A stretch of DNA of 49,503 nucleotides from positions 34,417 through 83,919 of the forward strand of contig WELA01013853.1 of NCBI GenBank assembly GCA_009602735.1. The letters run 5' to 3'. Under the pieces are notes generated by a model. That model was not told the DNA's origin. It worked only from the letters and a program-made list of their open reading frames with translations, and made no database searches. A program made the position numbers and the translations under genes. The first letter of the stretch is position 1, and each line of letters begins with the position of its first letter. Below are positions 42,964-49,503 of the stretch, in pieces. Origin of the DNA: Mesotaenium endlicherianum. Taxonomy: Eukaryota; Streptophyta; Zygnematophyceae; Zygnematales; Mesotaeniaceae.

Positions 42964-44253
42964 CGTTGGTAGAGTCAGCTAACTGAGCTACTCTTTGGCA
43001 TTGGAGGAACTTGCTAATGGAACCGGTTGTCTTTATCTCATAGCAAGCTATCCACACTTCCAAATGGAGGGATGTAATACGCTCGCTTGAGTTTAAGGTA
43101 TTCCTGGATAGAGCTTTATGGTGAGAGGGTCTGAATGGCAGTACACTCTTCCCTATGCCACTCTAGGCATTGCTCTAAAAAATGGACTATTTTTTTGGGG
43201 GGGGGGACTTTCTTTCTTGCTTACTTTGGTGTTAGCACTTTATGTCCTCACTTGGTTTTCCTTTGTTGATTCTTCTCCACCCACTCGTACCGCGGCAATC
43301 CTCTGTGACTGTCACTCTGTGTGGTTCTTATGATGCGATGTTGTAGGCACTTTTTGGTGTGCTTATGTGGTTAGAGCTGTTGGGTCAACAGCTATTTAAG
43401 TTGGGGAGAGGGAGATGGGATGTGTATTAGGAGTATTCAGTAAGCTGTGCCTACCTGCATACTTAGCAGCAAGTGTATGTACTAACTGAGTCATACACTG
43501 CTTCATCCTATGTATGTACTGCCTTAATATCAGGAGCATCAGTGACTGACTAGTGTAAACTGTGAGTTGCAGTACACTGTTGGAGCAAGTATATGTACTA
43601 ACTGAGTAAGTACATTGCCATAAGTTGGGATTGGGTAGCAATGATGCATGGCATATCAAGGAACTGCTTGAGGTGACCGGCATATTGCTCAAAATTATAT
43701 GTTTCTTTGAACTTAGTGTGTTCTGAAAATGTGGTTAAAATTAAAATATTCTTGGGCTACCTGATGCTACTCATCTTGGAAGGGCATTCAATGCCATCAA
43801 ACCAGTTGGTCTCCCTTTTTCTTCAGTACGCTGAATTTTGAGCAGGGACCTAAGTCACAAGAAATTGCTTGTAAGGAGCTTTCAAGGTGTGAGCACGGCA
43901 GGAGTTGAAGACCAGGAGAAGGAGAAAAGGCTTAGTTCAGTAGGCTGAGCTTTAATAACATTCTTTTATTGTTTGACCTCAAAAGGAGGCTGTTCGATTT
44001 GGGTGTGGTTTGCATGGTGTGAGGTGCTCTATTGTGTCTTTCAACTGGAAGGACTACTGTGAGTAGGGGTAAGTCCATGCATATCTTCAATTATTGATTT
44101 TGGAGTCAGATGGTTGCTTGCATGACAGTTTGCTATGATTAATTTTTACTTGCATTGGATAAGTGAATATATCACGCTCATGTTTTGTTTGCTTGCTTTG
44201 CTTCACCTAGTTGACTGAAGTGTATCAATCAATAAATAAATCGTATGCTAAGT
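42964..44253 (+). other. Element F internal region, right part, noncoding
   Basis: 1.3 kb without supportable ORFs. GTATGTACTAACTGAGT-like words recur near 43475 and 43590. A G run of 11 lies at 43196-43206. Confidence 0.65.
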
Positions 44254-44270
44254 GTTGTCGAGGCGACAAC
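44254..44270 (+). other. Conserved hairpin before the F 3' LTR
   Basis: GTTGTCGAGGCGACAAC, identical to the E hairpin and also 18 nt from the LTR start, followed by the purine-rich tract AAGTTGGGAAGAT. Confidence 0.85.
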
Positions 44271-44288
44271 AATTTAAGTTGGGAAGAT

Positions 44289-45475
44289 AGTAATGAATCA
44301 GTTCATCATTTAATTAATTGATTGCATACATAAATACAACCCTAAATAAGTACTATGTCAATATACTCTTATGTGCGAGTTTATCCAAATGAATGTATGT
44401 CGATATAATGCGAGTTTACTTACTTTGTCAAAAAGGTCAGCAGGATGACTTTTGTGTCATGGTATAGTTGGCTGAGATTTATATGCCAATTATATATGGG
44501 ACATAATATCAGTAGGTTGATATATAGTAAGCTTGTATAATAATAGTTAGTATACTTGGACTCGGTATGCTGAGAATAGATATATTCATTTGGATACTTA
44601 TTTGTAGACTGGCACATGTGACCGTAGTATACTAAAAGTCGGGAGGTCGACCGAGATTCGGTAAACCGATGTCCTACCAAAGTGGTTAACTCCTGGGTAG
44701 GGGGAGTTGTCGTCAGTCAACTGAACAGTGAGGACTTCAGTCGACTGACCAATTAATATGGTCGTTATACTTAGATCCGTGGGTCCCAACTTAACGAGTT
44801 TCTCACCTTGCGCCGTGGTCAACCAGGTGGTCACTAGGTACATAGCAGGCTGAGATCTCGTGGTCCCTCAATCTGGACAGTAGGCTTTAGAGTCGGATTT
44901 CGATTGACAAGTAATGTGAGCACTTTTCGGGTTCGCTACTATGACCAGCTTTCACGGAAATTGACATGGCTGCTTTGTCTGCGCTCTAAATGGACTTTTT
45001 TGAAAGGTCACGTCAAGATCTGTCCGTTGCCACTGAGTTTGCTCAATTTGGAATACTATTGAAAGTGTTATGCCCTTTGACATTTTGGGGTCACATAGCG
45101 GACAGATTCCATGGCTTTGCACCTAAGTCAGTGGGATGTGTTTTAGCTACATTAGGGTCATCTGAATGAGAGCGCCTTTGCTATTCAGTCCTCTAGTGTC
45201 GTATATGCGCTTATACATGCTTGTATGCCCGGTACGCAAGAGGCCATGAGTTTCTAGAAGAGGAGCTCTTAGTCCTCAAGTTCGCCTCTTTCTTGTGCCT
45301 TGTGTTAGTGTTTAACTAGGGCACACAATGGTAAGTGAGTCAAGGGGCATAGATGAGTAAACAGAATTCATTATGAGGGCGAAGATCGCTCCCTGATTTT
45401 ACACGCTTCCACCTATCTCTGACCTTATATATTTAAATGAAATATAGTTTTCTTGATTAAGCAAGATTCATTTCA
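44289..45475 (+). repeat. 3' LTR of element F
   Basis: 1187 bp, AGTAATGAATCAG...ATTCATTTCA (first base T changed to A). It lacks the duplication of the 5' LTR and has several other indels. Confidence 0.9.
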
Positions 45476-46985
45476 CGCTCGCAACGCCAGCGCCGGCTAC
45501 GACGCGTGTGGGGCGCTATACGCCCCTGCCCGCAGCACGTCCCCCGCTCAGGCTTCTGCTAGTGGCCGACAGGGTCGGCATTGGCCTACTGCCTTGTTAT
45601 CGGCAACAAGGCCAACCATGGCCGGCCTGGCAACAGCTGGCGTTACCCAGCGAGCCCGTCAGACGGCTGCGCTGGCCGCGACGGCGTCGGCACTCGCATC
45701 GCGCACGCGTGCGCGGACCTGCGCACGATGGAGCGGCCAGAGCACAGTCGCTTGCTGCTGTCTGCCAGCAGCAGGATCTCGCAGCAAGCGCCTCATGGCC
45801 CACGTACGGCATCCGAGGCGCCACGCTCCGGCACCGGCAGCCTGTCTGTGGCCAGGCGCCGGGGACGGCGACGCGAAGTCCGTTCCGGGGACCTGGTCTC
45901 CTTGCCGCTGGCACGCCAACCTGCGCAGCTGCACCTGGCAGCTGCTCTCAGGTGCCGCCACTTGGTGCGCGCACGTGGCTTGGACCAGCTGGTGCGCAGA
46001 CAGCAGCGGGGGCCTGTATGATCCGTCAGGACGGGGCATCCTTGACACCGTCTTAAGATTTGAGCATCGGAGAGCCTCCGGACGGCTCACACACGACGCC
46101 GCTCAGTTAGGGTTTAAACCCTGGCTGCGCACAAAACCCCGACCTCCACGCAAGCTGCGCTGCCAAAGTTGCGCAGGGCCCTTTGTGCTTAGAAGCGGGA
46201 CGCCCGAGCATTGCACGGAGCCCACGCAGGCGAGAGTGCCGACGGGTCGGCAGCCCGCCCAATGCGCCTCAGGTTCGACCTTGGAGCGCCACCTTACGGC
46301 CCAGCAGAGATCCCTTTGGGTCCTGCAGCCGTTTTTACGCCTGCGCCAGTTCTTGCAGAGGTGCTCAGCCCCGCCAGGGCGCCAGCGCGACTGCCAAAGC
46401 GTGCACTGGCACCGCCGCTCACAGCAGCGCCAGGTGCGCCAGGGACGGCAGCCGCGCCGCCCGAAGCCCTAATGTGCTGCGCACGGACACGGCCACTTGG
46501 CAGCAGTCCGGCCGCTCACGAAGCGACGCGCGAGCATACCCTTGCGACAGCTGTTGGGCAAGCGGCAGGCGCACCCAAGCGCGATGGACCCAATCAGGGA
46601 CGGCGACGATGGAAGCCCCACGGCTGCCCCGCTCCTTTCGCGTCCTTGACCCGCCGGCAGCACCAGCCGCGTCGGCACCGCATGCACTTGCCTCGCCAGT
46701 GACGATGGTGCAGCTCAACGCCGAGGTGCTGTTGGTAGCGCTGCACCCCATGCCGGCGGTGTCCTTCGTCAAGCTCGGCGTGACACTGGAGGCAACCCGA
46801 TAGGCCGCCCAGCTGATGCTGCGTTCACGCGTGCCTGGTGCCCGCACAGGTACGGACAGGCCAACAACAGGAGCCTCCACTGCGGTGCTCTCAGCTCCCG
46901 CTCGGCCCCCGCACGAGCGCAGGTTGATCAGCAGCCCTAACGCTGCATTTCTGGACAACTTGCAAGGGATCGTGCTAGTGGTCTT
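45476..46985 (+). pseudogene. Element B coding region downstream of gag, degenerate
   Basis: Very GC-rich DNA that resumes the B gag frame right after the F target duplication (GCT CGC AAC). That frame stays open to 46472, but in such GC-rich sequence long open frames arise by chance, and its translation is rich in Cys, Trp and Arg without motifs. Pro/Ala-rich protein-like text appears in other frames (about 46211-46450 and 46640-46800), so frame slips are likely. Near 46950 one frame reads LDNLQGIVLVVF, which resembles LDERPGGIVLVELF at 49015-49055, the start of a methyltransferase-like segment. No RT, integrase or protease motif is seen. Confidence 0.5.
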
Positions 46986-47904
46986 TCTACGCTAAATGCC
47001 GAAGAAATTGCATGGGAACAATCTCCACCTAATCTCCACATCTGACGCGTAGACATTTGCATCGCCTCAAAGATGTTCACAACCATGCAATTTCAGACTA
47101 AGCATGGGTATCGTCTTCTGATTGGTTGTTGTTTGGGTCAAGAGTGGCGATAACGTTATCATGCACAAAAGTCCAAAACAACAAATAGCAAAAACTAGAC
47201 AACCTACGTTTAGTCGCAAAAGCTACTGAGTGGCGGGGGTCGCCTGACAGGCCCGCTCCCGTTGCCCACTCACTTTGTCAAGAAAGTGACGGCCACTGTC
47301 GCCGGGTGAAAATGGTGGCCTGCACCACGTGGCTCCACGTCGTCTGTTTAATGTATGAGGCGGCAACGAGCCAAAGTCGCGAGGTGGTAAGGGAGGCTCT
47401 GACAAGCTCGTCCCTCCCTGGTTAGTCTCGTTTGTCACCGGGAGGGGGCCCTCGTTGACGCTTGGCCCCCGCTTATATTTGATTGGTCGTATGAGAGCAT
47501 CGTGGCGCGCCGTGGATCAACTCTCTTTCGTCGAGTCAATTTTGGCCGCGGTTTGGCCGAAACATAACGTTATGCTGACTCGATCGTCGCGTCAGCAGAT
47601 AATTAATGTTTGGTATGTCGGGCACGTTTGCCCTCGGCCACAATGTTGAAAATACGTGAAGGGGGTAGTCTTTCCCTCACCCGTTTTTCTCACCCGTTTC
47701 CCTTTCCCTCACATGGCCATCTCCTCTATCGCGACCAATGAAAATGGCCTGAATAACCCAGAATGTTTTGGCTCGGCAAACCCTCTTCCTCAACGACTAT
47801 GCGACGAGGACAAAGGCAACTTATAATTATCTAACTAGCAAAGCACCAGTGCAATTGCTAGAGTGGGGTGTTCCCTCGTGGCTTAGACCCTTCGGGGTTC
47901 AAGC

Positions 47905-48010
47905 CTGGCGGAGATTTCAAATCTCCACGGGAGTTTAGCCTCACGGCTTAGGCGCCTCCTTGGAGTATTAGCGTGACGGAGATGTGAAGTCTCCGTCGGG
48001 GTTTTGGCCT
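47905..48010. repeat. Two related GGAGA-TCTCC hairpins in tandem
   Basis: GGAGATTTCAAATCTCC (8-bp arms) near 47920 and CGGAGATGTGAAGTCTCCG (6-bp arms) near 47979 lie in similar contexts (GCGGAGAT..., CACGGG/GTCGGGG, GCCTC). They look like two diverged copies of one unit of about 60 bp. Confidence 0.6.
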
Positions 48011-48379
48011 CCTTGCTTGTAAGAACTAGCAAACGGCCTAGCCCTAATGATGCTATGTGCTTATCCACGTGCCAGTACACTGCTTGCCCGGGCGGTCGGT
48101 TGTGGTCGGTCGAGCAGCATCCCGCCGCGGCCAAATGGGTCGATGCGAGCATCTTCACGCGGCTTGAGCTGCCAATCAAAAAGTCAACGTCGGATACTGG
48201 CTGTCAGATTGTCGACAGCGAGAACGACTTCAATTTCAAGAGTCAATAGCTTCAAAAGTCATCAGGTATTCACTTTTGAAAACTCTGGGCAAACGGCTTG
48301 ACTATGAAAGTTGGCGCTTAAACTGGTGTCTTCTGATTGGTTACAGATTTTTTCAGATTGCACTTCAGAGTGTTCTTTG

Positions 48380-48465
48380 ATTGGCCCGTCAATTTTGTAG
48401 ATGCATGTAATTTCTGAATAGTATGCTCAAATTGGCCCTTCAATGCCGTAGATGCATTGTAACGT
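48380..48465. repeat. Two-copy direct repeat, 51-bp period
   Basis: ATTGGCCC(G/T)TCAAT followed by GTAGATGCAT(T)GTAA occurs at 48380 and again at 48431. Confidence 0.75.
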
Positions 48466-48599
48466 CTCCGCTTTCAAGAATCAAGCGGGGGTGTCCATTA
48501 AAGGCAAAAAACACAGAAAAAAAAAAAATAGGTCCTAGCAGAGAAATGGTATTTCTCCGCTCGTCTCCGATCATGACATTTCGCCGTTTCCCCACTAGA

Positions 48600-49174
48600 C
48601 CGGTCTCAGAGTGGAGCAGGCGCACTACGACCCGCACCCGTACCTGCCGCAGCGCCCGATGATGGACCAGCTGGCATACTCCGCCTCGCATGCGCAGGTT
48701 TGCAAGGCCAGGCGTCGGTGGCAGCTCACTTGCATGCGCATGGCGCAGTCACGTTCGACCCCGGTGCCCTCTTCCATCTTGCAGGACGCGCAGGACGGGT
48801 GGCGCCAGTACAAGGCCCATGCGCGCGTCGTATAGCCCCAGCCACTGTCTGGGCCTATTCCGCACCTCACGCGCGATCACACCAAGCGCTGTAGCTGCAC
48901 TCCGCATGGCGCCTCACCAGTACAGCTTGGCCCGTACCTACCCGCCGCCCGCAGAGCCAGGTGATCCCGCCATGGGCCTTTGCCTACTGCCGACGCCAAT
49001 TTACACGGACCAGCTGGACGAGAGGCCTGGCGGCATCGTCTTGGTAGAGCTATTTGCCGGCATCGCCACTATATTGCTGGCCACACTCCAGGCTGGCATC
49101 GCCGTCCGGTGCTACATCTACGTCGACCCCGACCCTGAGGCGCAGCAGGTGGCCCGAAGGCAGATGGCACTCTG
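48600..49174 (+). pseudogene. C5-cytosine methyltransferase-like coding remnant, cut by E' LTR
   Basis: The last 60 codons, from about 48994, form a coherent frame. LVELFAGIATILLATLQAG (FAGIA at 49053-49067) matches motif I of C5-cytosine DNA methyltransferases (F-x-G-x-G, here with Ala for the last Gly). YIYVDPDPEAQ (49113-49145) matches the motif II strand whose acidic residue binds the cofactor ribose. The remaining motifs, including the catalytic PCQ, would lie downstream but are cut off by an LTR at 49175. Upstream, protein-like text switches among three frames (DPHPYLPQRPMMDQLAY; TFDPGALFHLAGRAGR), indicating frame slips. It is GC-rich, like B gag. It could be part of element B or of another methyltransferase-bearing element. 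Confidence 0.6.
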
Positions 49175-49503
49175 TGAAATGAATCGACTTACCAAATAGG
49201 CGATTAACAATTAACAAAGATCTTTATATCAGCAAGTAATCTTTATGGTATTTTCCGTTAACTGGTTTAACGGCAAAGGACAACACACTAGCAGTGAATA
49301 ATACTCGTCAGTCAAATGCGAGTAAACTAGCATCAATAATGCAACTCAGTAAACTCATACATAAGCAAGGTTAGAAGACAGTGCGTATCAATGGCTTCTC
49401 GCCTTGGATTCAGATCTCTCTCAGTAAGCTGTACAAGAGAGTTGGCCTCGTTTCCGAATGCCGAACTTGAGAGCAATGCCTAGCATATGTACATGGAATG
49501 AGT
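49175..49503 (-). mobile_element. Element E' LTR (family S), partial at window edge
   Basis: The reverse complement of the last 329 bp of the E LTR, from TGAAATGAATCGACTTACC to the window end. It keeps the GGTAAGT word and the TATAAAG box. In this orientation the left end is the LTR 3' end, so this is the 3' LTR of a minus-strand element or a solo LTR. It interrupts the methyltransferase-like ORF. Confidence 0.93.

Larger units (their letters stand above)
17736..45480 (+). mobile_element. Element F: large non-autonomous LTR retrotransposon, host of D
   Basis: Two LTRs of about 1.2 kb in the same orientation (17741-18977 and 44289-45475) bounded by the target duplication CGCTC (17736-17740, 45476-45480). 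Without the D nest, F is about 6 kb, with roughly 3.6 kb of internal DNA that has a primer site, a conserved hairpin and a purine-rich tract but no gag or pol. It fits the class of large retrotransposon derivatives lacking coding capacity. The LTRs differ by indels including a duplication, so the insertion is old. Plus orientation follows from the primer site next to the left LTR. Confidence 0.88.
46986..48599. other. Unassigned region, no supportable gene
   Basis: 1.6 kb of mixed composition between two GC-rich coding remnants. ATTGG/CCAAT words are frequent (about 47113, 47482, 47734, 48169, 48334, 48379, 48431), and TTATATTTG lies near 47474. It also holds a pair of related hairpins near 47910-48000 and a two-copy 51-bp-period repeat near 48380. 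It may be an insertion that split B, or promoter-like DNA; I found no terminal repeats or target duplication. Confidence 0.45.

Noticed and set aside
45453-46472. A 339-codon ORF starting inside the F LTR
   Set aside because: It has no ATG start at that point, its first codons are LTR sequence, and the rest is a GC-rich frame without motifs. Treated as degenerate B coding DNA.
47875-47925. tRNA-like or SINE internal promoter (GGCTTAG ... GGGTTCAAGCC)
   Set aside because: The box A-like and box B-like words are too close together and no tRNA cloverleaf can be drawn.
46974-48600. CACTA-type DNA transposon (CTAGTG at 46973 and CACTAG at 48593)
   Set aside because: The short inverted words face the wrong way for CACTA ends and no target duplication is visible.
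1-49503. CRISPR arrays, rRNA or tRNA genes, bacterial operons
   Set aside because: None seen. The regular repeats are LTRs and simple repeats; no rRNA or cloverleaf sequence was recognised on either strand.

Overview
This looks like nuclear DNA of a green-lineage eukaryote, probably a charophyte alga or another streptophyte with a large repeat-rich genome. The evidence is chromodomain Ty3/gypsy retrotransposons, primer-binding sites that are variants of the plant initiator-tRNA-Met type, GT-AG introns and no bacterial gene organisation. The genus cannot be proven from the window.

Layout. (1) 1-1859, minus strand: the 5' end of a host gene. I reconstruct three exons whose reading phases agree across both introns. 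(2) 1860-6047: intergenic DNA with simple repeats. (3) 6048-49503: a deep nest of LTR retrotransposons. I use letters. Family R (about 503-bp LTRs, TGTAGTGA...TCACTACA) has four members: A (9892-16581, minus, intact), C (7676-8774, plus, truncated), D (21271-42963, minus, broken) and G (31681-38372, plus, intact). Family S (721-bp LTRs, TGTAATGA...ATTTCA) has E (25567-40910, plus) and an edge copy E' (49175 to the window end, minus). F (17736-45480) is a large element with LTRs of about 1.2 kb and no coding capacity. B is the oldest and GC-rich: its LTR and leader lie left of A, its gag between A and F, and its continuation right of F.

Nesting read from target-site duplications: A and F sit in B (AGCCA and CGCTC); D sits in F (GCATG); E sits in D (CTCAA); G sits in E (AGGGC). 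On the F side this is a five-level nest, B > F > D > E > G.

How the parts work. A and G are apparently intact chromoviruses. Gag and Pol overlap by 79 nt, with Pol in the -1 frame, and the overlap contains A AAA AAC followed by a 7-bp hairpin, a convincing -1 frameshift signal. E has decayed gag and pol but an intact 553-codon third ORF of unknown function near its 3' LTR. F shares LTR ends, an LTR core, the primer site and a 17-nt hairpin placed exactly 18 nt before the 3' LTR with E, so F is probably mobilised by E-type machinery. Near the right edge, GC-rich coding debris carries motifs I and II of a C5-cytosine DNA methyltransferase, cut by the E' LTR. This may belong to B.

Four of the five single N bases are flanked by short unmerged direct duplications, which look like contig-join artefacts and create spurious frame breaks.
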